The notes under the pieces were generated by a model that made no database searches, was not told the origin of the DNA, and saw nothing but the letters and a program-made list of their open reading frames with translations. A program made the translations under genes and the position numbers. From Amycolatopsis xylanica (GTDB lineage: Bacteria; Actinomycetota; Actinomycetes; Mycobacteriales; Pseudonocardiaceae), in the NCBI RefSeq assembly GCF_900107045.1, contig NZ_FNON01000002.1:310001-374000 (forward strand): a stretch of 64,000 nt of DNA. The letters are read 5' to 3'. Below are positions 40,106 to 48,151 of this stretch, piece after piece; the first letter of the stretch is position 1; each line of letters opens with the position of its first letter.

Positions 40106-41038
40106 TCAGGGCAGGGCCAGCTCGGCGTAGACGGCGCGGTGGTCGCTCCCCGGCATGTCGAAGACCTGGTACGCACGGACGGCGACGCGCTGGTCGGCCA
40201 GTACGTGGTCGATGGTCACCAGCGGCGGGAAGCTCGCGGACGGCCACGTGGGGTCGAAGCCGGAACCGACCTCGTTGGCCGCGTCGTGGTAGCCCGTGGC
40301 CAGCAGGTTGCGGAGCTTGAAGTGGTCCAGGGTCGCGTTCAGGTCACCCGCGATGATCCGCAGGCCAGGTCCGGCGGGCGGCAGGTCGGCGAACTCCGTG
40401 GCCCAGACGTCCGCCTCCCACATCGGCGCCGCCGGGTGCGCCGCGACGATCTCGACCACCCGGTCGTCGACGGTCAGCGAGGCCATCGGCTGCTTGCGCG
40501 TCAGCGGGATCTCGGTGAGCGGATAGCGCGAGAAGATCCCGCTACCGGCCGCGCCACGGCTCGGGTGGACCACGCGGAACGGCAGGATCTCCGCCAGCCC
40601 GGCCTGGTCGAGGCGGGCGACCGCCGAAGTCGGCAGCTCGACGAGGTTCAGCACGTCGACGTGCTGGGCGCGGACCAGGCGGACGACCTCGGCCGGGTCG
40701 GCTTCACCGACGAGCAGGTTCGACGCCATCACCCGCAGGGTCGGACCGGACACCGCGGGCTGCTCGTTGGCGAAGGCACGCGGCAGCACCATCGAGGTCA
40801 ACGCCAGCGCCACCACCACCGCGGCCGCGCCGACCCGCCATTGCCGCAACACCAGGCAGAGTGCCGCGAGCAAGGCCGCGCAGACGGTCGCGTAGGGCGT
40901 CAGCGCGATCGCCGCGATGGTCGGCTTCGGGCCGTCGATCCCGAGCAGGCGCAGCCCGGTGAGCGCGGCGAACGGGAAGAGCGCGAGCCACAGCACGACC
41001 ACCGACGCGCGGACACGGGGTTTCTCAACTACCTGCAC
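40106..41038 (-). CDS. Membrane-anchored endonuclease/exonuclease/phosphatase-family protein
   Basis: A 310-residue protein. Three membrane helices (residues about 10-32, 42-63 and 67-88) precede an EEP domain whose metal and catalytic residues are visible: Asn in 'LRVMASNLLVGEA', Glu in 'VLNLVELPT', 'IIAGDLNATLDHF' (Asp-x-Asn) and 'TIDHVLAD' with the final 'MPGSDHRAVYAEL'. EEP enzymes cut phosphodiesters in nucleic acids or phospholipids. With the domain placed outside the membrane, it may scavenge DNA or act on lipids; substrate unknown. Confidence 0.88.
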   Translation of the reverse strand: MQVVEKPRVRASVVVLWLALFPFAALTGLRLLGIDGPKPTIAAIALTPYATVCAALLAALCLVLRQWRVGAAAVVVALALTSMVLPRAFANEQPAVSGPTLRVMASNLLVGEADPAEVVRLVRAQHVDVLNLVELPTSAVARLDQAGLAEILPFRVVHPSRGAAGSGIFSRYPLTEIPLTRKQPMASLTVDDRVVEIVAAHPAAPMWEADVWATEFADLPPAGPGLRIIAGDLNATLDHFKLRNLLATGYHDAANEVGSGFDPTWPSASFPPLVTIDHVLADQRVAVRAYQVFDMPGSDHRAVYAELALP

Positions 41039-41107
41039 GATCCCAGTTTGCCGAGTTCGCGCCGGTCAGGTCCGGTCTACACAGGACCTACACGAGATCT
41101 GCCCAAC

Positions 41108-41302
41108 TCAGACGTGCCGGTAATGCCCGGTCGCGCGGGCCAGTAGCTGCTGGACACCCTCGTCGTCGGCGACGGTCAGCTTGCCGAGCAACGCGGCCGC
41201 GGCCTTGCCGCGCAGCACGGTCACCGTCCGGCCGCCTCTGGCCACCATGACCTGGCCGTTCTTCGTCGCCCGCCACTCGAACGGGTCATCTTCGAGTCCC
41301 AT
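41108..41302 (-). CDS. Small conserved actinobacterial protein
   Basis: A 64-residue protein ('MGLEDDPFEWRATKNGQVMV', ending GHYRHV) of probable beta/alpha fold. No known domain recognised. 'FEWRATKNGQVMVARGGRTVTVLRG' has alternating hydrophobics expected of a real protein, and the codon usage has strong third-position GC. ATG at 41302 is the natural start; an in-frame ATG at 41416 would overlap the drrA-like start region. Divergent from the exporter genes. Confidence 0.65.
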   Translation of the reverse strand: MGLEDDPFEWRATKNGQVMVARGGRTVTVLRGKAAAALLGKLTVADDEGVQQLLARATGHYRHV

Positions 41303-41417
41303 CCGCGCATCGTGCCTGACAGGACCTGTCAGCGCCGCCGGTTTTCTGCCAGCGCGCTGTGCGGCCGGTGCCAGGTCCGCCGCCCAAGCTGGCATCCGGT
41401 GAAAGGGAGGACACACG

Positions 41418-42380
41418 ATGTCTCATGCGATCCGGGCGGAAGGCCTGGTGAAGGAATTCGGCGCCACGAAGGCGCTGGCGGGGGTCGACCTGGAGGTCCC
41501 GGAGGGCAAGGTGGTGGGGGTGCTCGGGCCGAACGGCGCCGGCAAGACCACGGCCGTCCGTATCCTCGCGACGTTGCTCAAGCCCGAGGCCGGGCATGCC
41601 ACGGTCGGCGGCTTCGATGTCGTCAAGGACCCCGTGCGGGTCCGGCGGATGATCGGGCTGACCGGGCAGTACGCCTCGGTCGACGAGGACCTGTCCGGCA
41701 CCGAGAACCTGGTGCTCATCGGCCGTTTGCTGCAGCTGTCGCGGGGGGACGCGAAGGCGCGCGCGGTCGAGTTGCTCGAGCAGTTCGAGCTGACCGACGC
41801 GGCGTCGCGCGCGGTCAAGACCTACTCCGGGGGCATGCGGCGGCGGATCGACCTGGCCGCGAGCCTGGTCGGGCGGCCAGCCGTGCTGTTCCTCGACGAG
41901 CCGACCACCGGTCTCGACCCGCACGCGCGCAACGAGGTGTGGGCGGTCGTGCGGCGTCTGGTCGCCGACGGCTCGACGGTGCTGCTGACCACGCAGTACC
42001 TCGAAGAGGCCGACCAGCTGGCCGACAGCATCACCGTGTTCGACCACGGCCGCGTGGTCGCGGACGGCCGTGCCGACGAGCTCAAGCGCCGCGTCGGCGG
42101 CCAGACGCTGCAGGTGCGGCCGAGCTCGCTCGCCGACATCGACGCCGTCGGCCGGATCCTCGCCGAGCTGACCGGCGTGCTGCCGGTCCGCAACGAGGAC
42201 ACCGGGCTGCTGACCGCGCCCGTGTCCGACCCCGTTCTGCTGTCCACTTTGGTCAGGCGGCTCGACGACGCCGGCATCACCGCCGACGAGCTCGCGCTGC
42301 GCCTGCCCAGTCTCGACGAAGTCTTCCTGGCACTGACCGGGAAGCCCGCCGAGGCCGAACCCGAAAAGAGCCTGGTATGA
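41418..42380 (+). CDS. DrrA-type ABC exporter ATP-binding protein
   Basis: A 320-residue ATPase of the daunorubicin-resistance (DrrA) family. Walker A 'GPNGAGKTTAVRIL' (about residues 37-44), signature 'TYSGGMRRRIDLAASLVGRP', Walker B 'VLFLDEPTTGLDP', switch His/Gln 'LLTTQYLEEADQLAD', and the C-terminal DrrA domain ('LPSLDEVFLALTG'). ATG with GGGAGG upstream. It overlaps the permease gene by 4 bases (ATGA). Such pairs export antibiotics or lipids; no biosynthetic cluster is adjacent. Confidence 0.95.
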   Translation: MSHAIRAEGLVKEFGATKALAGVDLEVPEGKVVGVLGPNGAGKTTAVRILATLLKPEAGHATVGGFDVVKDPVRVRRMIGLTGQYASVDEDLSGTENLVLIGRLLQLSRGDAKARAVELLEQFELTDAASRAVKTYSGGMRRRIDLAASLVGRPAVLFLDEPTTGLDPHARNEVWAVVRRLVADGSTVLLTTQYLEEADQLADSITVFDHGRVVADGRADELKRRVGGQTLQVRPSSLADIDAVGRILAELTGVLPVRNEDTGLLTAPVSDPVLLSTLVRRLDDAGITADELALRLPSLDEVFLALTGKPAEAEPEKSLV

Positions 42381-43177
42381 CCACGATGACCGCACCGGCG
42401 CCGTTGCGCCTCAGCCCCGGCCGGGCGCTCCAGGACGGGATTTCCCTTGCCTGGCGCGGAGTTCTCAAGATCCGCAAGAACCCGGAGCAGCTGATCGACG
42501 TCACGCTGATGCCGATCACCTTCCTCGTCATGTTCGTCTACATCTTCGGCGGCGCGATCGCGAACGGCGACATCGGCGCCTACCTGCAGCGTGCCGTGCC
42601 CGGCGTGATGGCGATGAACATCCTGCAGGCCAGCATGACCATCGGCGTCTCACTGAACACCGACGTCAGCAAGGGCCTGTTCGACCGCTTCCGCAGCATG
42701 CCGATCGCCAGGTCGGCGCCGCTGATCGGCGCGGTGTTGGCCGACCTGGTCCGCTACGTGGTGTGCATGGCCGTGCTGCTGGTCGTCGCGACGATCATGG
42801 GTTACCGCTTGCAGACCGACTTCGCGTCGCTGTTGTTCACGATCGCGCTGCTGCTCGTGTTCGGCCTCTGCACCTGCTGGATCTCGGTGTTCGTCGGCAT
42901 GCTGATGAAGACGCCCGGCGCGGTGCAGGGCGTGATGTTCGTGTTCCTCATGCCGCTGACGTTCGGCAGCGACGTGTTCGCCCCTGCCGACACGATGCCA
43001 GGCTGGCTGCGAGCCTGGGCGGAGATCAGCCCGGTGAGCCTGATGGCGAACGCCGGGCGCGGGCTGATGAACGGCGGCGAGTTCGCCGGGCCGCTGCTCG
43101 GCGCGTTCGGCTGGATGGCAGGCCTGATCGCGGTCTTCTTCCCCCTGGCGATGTGGGCCTACCGCCGCCGCGTCTAG
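42377..43177 (+). CDS. DrrB-type ABC exporter permease
   Basis: A 266-residue permease of the ABC-2 type with six membrane segments. Family motifs: 'NPEQLIDVTLMPITFLVMFVYIFGGAI', 'FDRFRSMPIARSAPLIGAVLADLVR' and the late 'VFAPADTMPGWLRAWAEISPVSLMANAGRGLM'. It pairs with the ATPase encoded just upstream and overlapping it. It ends 3 bases before a large repeat. The exported compound is unknown. Confidence 0.93.
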   Translation: MTTMTAPAPLRLSPGRALQDGISLAWRGVLKIRKNPEQLIDVTLMPITFLVMFVYIFGGAIANGDIGAYLQRAVPGVMAMNILQASMTIGVSLNTDVSKGLFDRFRSMPIARSAPLIGAVLADLVRYVVCMAVLLVVATIMGYRLQTDFASLLFTIALLLVFGLCTCWISVFVGMLMKTPGAVQGVMFVFLMPLTFGSDVFAPADTMPGWLRAWAEISPVSLMANAGRGLMNGGEFAGPLLGAFGWMAGLIAVFFPLAMWAYRRRV

Positions 43178-43179
43178 CC

Positions 43180-43266
43180 AAACCCCGAAAGCCACTTTCG
43201 TCAGGTGCTATACCCCGAAAGCCACTTTCGTCAGATCGCATCTGACGAAAGTGGCTTTCGGGCTAA
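43180..43266. repeat. CCCGAAAGC palindrome between convergent genes (site 6 of 7)
   Basis: An extra arm (43182-43205) followed by a perfect 23-bp hairpin (43214-43236 with 43240-43262, loop CGC). Best-conserved copy of the core. Lies between the permease gene and the convergent SARP gene, 3 and 10 bases from their stop codons. Confidence 0.9.
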
Positions 43267-43276
43267 AACCGGGGGG

Positions 43277-46200
43277 TTAGGCGCCGGTTTCGCGGAGGGC
43301 CCAGGCCATTGCGTCCGGTTTGGACAGTGCGGCGCCGAGGCGGTAGCGCTCGGCGTACTCGGGTGCGCCGAGCGCTTCTTCGAGGCGCGGCACCAGGGCG
43401 CGCAGCTCCGGGTTGCCGTGGTCGAACCGGCCGCGGACCACTTCGCTCACCCCGAGCGCGGTCGCGGCGGTCGCGGCGTCGGACTGGCCGAAGCGGAGCT
43501 GTGCGAGCACTTCGACGGCCCTCGCGAGATCCGGCATGTCATGGCGGGCGACCGTCGACCGCGTGACCGTGCGAAGCCGGTCCGCGACAACGGGCCAATC
43601 CTCTTCGAGCACCGCCACGCGAGCTTCCAGCGCGGCCAGCCACTCCTCGCCGATCTCACCGGGAAACGGCAGCAGCGACTCGACTTCCCGGAAACGCTGG
43701 ATCTCCGCGCGTACCGCGTCCAGGTCGCGCGTCATCAGCAGCAGCTCGGCCTTGCCGAACGACGCCATCAGGTTCAGCTGCGTGTTCCCGCTGCGCTGGG
43801 CGATCACCTCCGCGGCGCGGACCTCGCGCCAGGCACCATCGTGGTCACCGGCGCGAGCACGTTCCAGCCCGAGCCGCCAGCGCTGCTGGATGATGTCGTC
43901 GTCGGAGTTGAGCTCGAGCGCCAGTTCCAGGCCCTGCTCGTAGACCTCGATCGCGGCGGCGCCATCGCCCGCCTGTGACAGCGCCTCGGCACGCATGCCG
44001 AGCGTCATCGCGGAGCCCCACCGGTCACCGACCGACTGGAAGATCTCCAGCGCCTTGGCCTGCGCGCGATTGCCGCCCTCGACATCGCCCCGGTCGTTGA
44101 GGATGAAGCTCTCCATCCAATGCCCCGCCCCGCGCGCCCACAGATCGTCGCTGGCGAGCGAGCGCCTGACCTCGCGCATCGCCAGATCGAGATCGTGGGT
44201 GAAGAACGCGAGCATCGGCAGCGCGATGCTCAGCCCCGGGAACCGTTGGTACGCATTGCTTTCGACGCACTCGTCGATGACCGCGCGCACGTCGAGGCCG
44301 TCGGGCACGATCGGAATGCTCAGGTTCATCGCGTGGAAGGCGCTGATGGCGGCGGCCGCGTCACGCGGCATGCCGTCGCGCAACGGCAGCAGCTCCACCA
44401 TGGTCGCCAGCGCCCGCTCGTTGTGGCCGCGCAGTATCCAGAACCAGAACACCGAGACGGACAAGTCGCACGCGCGCAGCGCGTCTTCGGCATCGATGGC
44501 GTAGCGCAGCGCCGCCATGATGTTGTCCTGCTCGACGTCGTAGACGGCGATGGCGGACAGCTGGTCTGCCGTCCTGACTTTCGGCTCGATCTCGCAGGCC
44601 AGCGCGGCGTAATAGCCGGTGAACCGCGACCAGGTCTCCTCGACCTCATCCGCCTCCGCGAGCCGCTCGCCCGCGTAAGCCCTGATGGTCTCCAGCATCC
44701 GGTACCGCGGATCGCCGTTGTCGGCAACGTAAGCGTCCACAATGGACTTCTCGACCAGTGACCCGACGACGTACACGCAGTCGTCGGCGAGCAGGTTCCC
44801 GCCCGCGCAGACCGCCTCGATCGCCGCGAGCCCCGCACCGGCGCCGAACAGGCTGAGCCTGCGCGCGAGCGCTCGCTCAGCGTCGTCGAGCAGATCCCAG
44901 CTCCACTCGACGACGGCGCGCAGCGTGCGCTGCCGGGGCAGCGCCGCCCTGCTGCCGGAAGTGAGCAGGCGGAACCGATCGTCGAGGCGCTGCGCGATCT
45001 GGTCGACGGTCATCGACCGCAGCCGCGCGGCGGCCAGTTCCAGTGCCAGCGGCATCCCGTCCAGTCTGCGGCAGATTTCGGCCACAGCGTCCACAGTGGA
45101 CTCGGTGAGTTCGAAGCCGGGCCGCACAGATCGTGCGCGGTCGACGAACAGCCGGACCGCGCTCAGCTCGGTCGCCTCCGCGACCGTGAGCCGTTCACCC
45201 GGCACCGCCAGCGGACCGAGCGAGCACAGCGTCTCACCCTCGATCGCCAGCGGTTCCCTGCTGGTGGCCAGGATCCGCAGCCCGGGAACCCGGCCGAGCA
45301 GGTGATCGACGAACCGCGCGGCGGCGTCGATCAGGTGCTCGCAGTTGTCCAGCACCAGCACGCACTCCCCGCCGCTGAGCGCCTCGACGATGCGCTTGGC
45401 CGGGTCCATCGGCGGCTTCCGCGTCTCCGTGGCGATGCGGATGTCCCAGAGCCCGAGCGCGGCGAGCACGGCGTCGGGAACGTCAGCGGGATCGCGGACA
45501 CCGGCCAGCGGCGCGAACCAGACACGGCCGCGCGCGTTCGCCGGGTGCTTGGCGACGGTTTCGGTCGCCAGCCTGGTCTTGCCCGCGCCACCCGGCCCGA
45601 CGAGCGTCACCAGCCTGCTGCCCGAGAGCAGCTCGGTGAGCAGCTTGAGCTCGTCCTCGCGGCCGACGAAGCTGGTCAGCCGGGTCGGCAGGTGATCGGC
45701 GGCTTTCACCGGCGCGGTGACCTCACCGCGCAGCACCGCGAGATGGGTCCGCTGCAGCTCCGCCGACGGGTCGACGCCGAGTTCGTCCGCCAGCGTGGCG
45801 CGCAGCGTCTCGTAGACGGCCAGCGCTTCGGACTGCCTGCCCGCCGAAGACAGCGCACGCATCCGCAGCCCGGCCAGCCGCTCGCGCAGCGGGTGCGCCG
45901 CGCTGGCCGTTTCGAGGTCGGCGAGTATCTCGGCGTGCGCGCCGAGCTGGAGCCGCGCGTCGAAGAGGTCCTCGGTCGCGGTGTCGCGCAGCTCGGTCAG
46001 CCTGGTGATCGGCGCACGCGCGAACGGCGCGTCGGCGACGTCCGCGAGCGCATCGCCACGCCACAGCCCGAGCGCCTCGGTGAGGATCGCGGCGGCCTCG
46101 GAGGCGCGCCCGGCGCCGAGTTCGCGCTTGCCGCGCGCCGCGAGCGTCTCGAAGCGGTGCGCGTCGACCTTCTCGGCGGGCAAGTCGAGCCGGTAACCAC

Positions 46201-46447
46201 CCGTAGTCGACTCGATACCGGTCCCGACCACCTTGCGGAGCCGGGAAACCAGTGACTGCAACGCGTTCGCGGTGTCCGACGGCAGCTCGGAACCCCATAG
46301 GCCGTCCGTGAGCGCCTCACTGGTCACCGGCTTGCCCGCGGCCAGCGCGAGCCTGGCCAGCAGCATGCGCAGCCGCACCCCGCCGATGTCGAGCGGGGTG
46401 CCGTCCGCCGCCTCCAGCCGCACCGGGCCGAGCAGTATCACCTGCAC
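43277..46447 (-). CDS. Large SARP/AfsR-type regulator with NB-ARC ATPase and TPR domains
   Basis: A 1056-residue regulator. OmpR-type winged helix (residues about 1-90, 'LTDGLWGSELPSDTANALQSLVSRLRKVV'), bacterial transcriptional activation domain (about 95-240), NB-ARC-type ATPase with Walker A 'GPGGAGKT' at 284-291 and Walker B 'VLVLDNCEHL' at about 362-371, then a winged-helix segment and ~400 residues of TPR-like helices. SARP proteins activate secondary-metabolite or stress genes by binding direct heptamer repeats. GTG at 46447. No biosynthetic cluster is nearby; the closest exporter is the DrrAB pair, convergent with it. Target genes unknown. Confidence 0.93.
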   Translation of the reverse strand: MQVILLGPVRLEAADGTPLDIGGVRLRMLLARLALAAGKPVTSEALTDGLWGSELPSDTANALQSLVSRLRKVVGTGIESTTGGYRLDLPAEKVDAHRFETLAARGKRELGAGRASEAAAILTEALGLWRGDALADVADAPFARAPITRLTELRDTATEDLFDARLQLGAHAEILADLETASAAHPLRERLAGLRMRALSSAGRQSEALAVYETLRATLADELGVDPSAELQRTHLAVLRGEVTAPVKAADHLPTRLTSFVGREDELKLLTELLSGSRLVTLVGPGGAGKTRLATETVAKHPANARGRVWFAPLAGVRDPADVPDAVLAALGLWDIRIATETRKPPMDPAKRIVEALSGGECVLVLDNCEHLIDAAARFVDHLLGRVPGLRILATSREPLAIEGETLCSLGPLAVPGERLTVAEATELSAVRLFVDRARSVRPGFELTESTVDAVAEICRRLDGMPLALELAAARLRSMTVDQIAQRLDDRFRLLTSGSRAALPRQRTLRAVVEWSWDLLDDAERALARRLSLFGAGAGLAAIEAVCAGGNLLADDCVYVVGSLVEKSIVDAYVADNGDPRYRMLETIRAYAGERLAEADEVEETWSRFTGYYAALACEIEPKVRTADQLSAIAVYDVEQDNIMAALRYAIDAEDALRACDLSVSVFWFWILRGHNERALATMVELLPLRDGMPRDAAAAISAFHAMNLSIPIVPDGLDVRAVIDECVESNAYQRFPGLSIALPMLAFFTHDLDLAMREVRRSLASDDLWARGAGHWMESFILNDRGDVEGGNRAQAKALEIFQSVGDRWGSAMTLGMRAEALSQAGDGAAAIEVYEQGLELALELNSDDDIIQQRWRLGLERARAGDHDGAWREVRAAEVIAQRSGNTQLNLMASFGKAELLLMTRDLDAVRAEIQRFREVESLLPFPGEIGEEWLAALEARVAVLEEDWPVVADRLRTVTRSTVARHDMPDLARAVEVLAQLRFGQSDAATAATALGVSEVVRGRFDHGNPELRALVPRLEEALGAPEYAERYRLGAALSKPDAMAWALRETGA

Positions 46448-46593
46448 GAACCCAGCTTTCCAGACGGCCGGTCCGCGCGTGCCCGTAAGGGCCGACCTAA
46501 GTGGGGACTTTTGCGATGAACGGGGTAATTCCGGCGCTTTCGGCGGCCCGAGGGGATAGGTTCCGCTCACATTGAGTCACACGAGGAGAGTTC

Positions 46594-48039
46594 ATGACTA
46601 GTCCGAATCGCTGGCGTCGCCGGACGACGGTGTTCGCCGCCGTACTGGCGTGCGTGAGCCTCGGCACCGGCGTGGCCAACGCCGGCTGGGGTGGGGGAAA
46701 GCCGGGTAGTGACGGGGCTGGCGACAGCTACTACCCGAAGGACGGCAACGGCGGTTACGACGTCGCCGACTACGACCTCGACGTCGACTACGTGCCCGCG
46801 ACCAAGCAGCTGACCGGCACCGCGAAGATCGCCGCGCGCGCGACCGAGTCGCTGAGCTCGTTCAACCTCGACCTCCACGGCCTGACCGTGGACTCGGTCA
46901 AGGTCAACGGCCTCACCGCGAAGTTCAGCCGCGCGGGTGACGAGCTGACCATCACGCCGCGGCTCACCCTGTGGCGTGGCCTGCCGTTCTTCGCCGAGGT
47001 CAAGTACCACGGCGTGCCGGAGGCCATCAACGACCCGCTGCTCGGCCTCAACGGCTGGCAGTTCGCGAAGAACGGCGGCGCGTTCGCGGCAGGCGAGCCG
47101 AAGTCGGCCAGCACCTGGTACCCGGTCAACGACACCCCGCGCGACAAGGCGACCTTCCACCTGGCGATGACCGTGCCGAGTGAGTGGGAAGTCATCTCGG
47201 TCGGCAAGGAGCGCGGCAAGCGCACCTCGCCGAAGGGCACCACGACCACGTACTGGGCCGAGGACACCCCGACGGTGCCGTACATGACCACGGTCGCCAT
47301 CGACAAGTGGGAGTTCGAGCGCGGCAAGCTGCCGGACGGCACGCCGATCCTCAACTCGTACGCGCCGGGCACGCCCGCCACGACGAAGGCCGCCGAGGCG
47401 CGCCTGCCGGAGATCATCGAGTTCCTGTCGTCGAAGTTCGGCGAGTACCCGATCGACGCGGCGGGCGGCATCTTCCTGGCCGAGCCCATCGGCTTCTCGC
47501 TGGAGACGATGAGCCGCCCGATCTACTCGGGCCGTGCGGGCAACGTGAGCACGATCGTGCACGAGAACGCGCACCAGTGGTACGGCGACTCGGTCGCGGT
47601 CGACCTGTGGAAGGACGTCTGCCTCAACGAGTGCTTCGCGTCCTACGCGACGTGGCTGTGGTCCGAGGCGAAGGACAACGTCAACCTCGACGCGCGCTAT
47701 CAGACGAACGTCAAGAACGCCACCGACGCGTTCTGGAACTCGCCGGGCAACAAGCTGTACGACATGGGCCCTGGACGCGAGTTCACGGCCGTCTACAGCA
47801 AGGGCCCGCTGGCGCTGCACGCGCTGCGCCGCACGATCGGCGAAGAGGCGTTCGCCAAGGTGCTGAAGACCTGGCCGTCGCTGCACCGTGACGGGAACGC
47901 GAGCTTCCCCGAGTTCCAGAAGTACGTGGAGAAGGTCGCGCACCAGAACCTCAAGGGCTTCTTCGACGCCTGGTTCTACACCCCGGCCAAGCCGGCGCCC
48001 GAGTACCTCTACCCGGGTCCGTTGAAGCCGACCCCGTAA
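46594..48039 (+). CDS. M1-family zinc aminopeptidase, secreted form
   Basis: A 481-residue paralogue of the peptidase at 35959. An ordinary signal peptide (cleavage near VANAGW) replaces the lipoprotein signal. Both share 'GNGGYDxxDY' just after the leader and the complete HEXXH-x18-E zinc site ('VHENAHQWYGD' about residue 323; 'VCLNECFASYATW'). The C-terminal helical domain is also shared ('FTAVYSKGPLALHALRRTIGEEAF'). It should act as a freely secreted aminopeptidase. Followed by a 22-bp perfect hairpin. Confidence 0.92.
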   Translation: MTSPNRWRRRTTVFAAVLACVSLGTGVANAGWGGGKPGSDGAGDSYYPKDGNGGYDVADYDLDVDYVPATKQLTGTAKIAARATESLSSFNLDLHGLTVDSVKVNGLTAKFSRAGDELTITPRLTLWRGLPFFAEVKYHGVPEAINDPLLGLNGWQFAKNGGAFAAGEPKSASTWYPVNDTPRDKATFHLAMTVPSEWEVISVGKERGKRTSPKGTTTTYWAEDTPTVPYMTTVAIDKWEFERGKLPDGTPILNSYAPGTPATTKAAEARLPEIIEFLSSKFGEYPIDAAGGIFLAEPIGFSLETMSRPIYSGRAGNVSTIVHENAHQWYGDSVAVDLWKDVCLNECFASYATWLWSEAKDNVNLDARYQTNVKNATDAFWNSPGNKLYDMGPGREFTAVYSKGPLALHALRRTIGEEAFAKVLKTWPSLHRDGNASFPEFQKYVEKVAHQNLKGFFDAWFYTPAKPAPEYLYPGPLKPTP

Positions 48040-48045
48040 AAGGGG

Positions 48046-48091
48046 CTCGTGCGCGTTGCGGGCGGTTAGAACCGCCCGCAACGCGCACGAG
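48046..48091. terminator. Perfect 22-bp hairpin after the M1 peptidase gene
   Basis: CTCGTGCGCGTTGCGGGCGG at the start of the left arm (48046-48067) pairs perfectly with 48070-48091 around a 2-base AG loop. It lies 6 bases after the stop. There is only a short T stretch (GTCTT). Same shape as the hairpin at 56121 with unrelated sequence. Confidence 0.75.
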
Positions 48092-48151
48092 TCTTGCTAG
48101 CCTTAGCCGACTCCGCCGTCGCCCCTGTTGTCTCGACGAAGGCGGATGTTC

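Noticed and set aside
41418..43177. DrrAB genes as evidence for an antibiotic biosynthetic cluster
   Set aside because: No polyketide, peptide or tailoring enzymes are adjacent; DrrAB-type exporters also occur alone.
48128..48151. Upstream ATG codons (48128, 48146) for the PQQ dehydrogenase
   Set aside because: The first is far from a ribosome site and the second sits directly against it; ATG 48152 gives a normal signal peptide with correct spacing.
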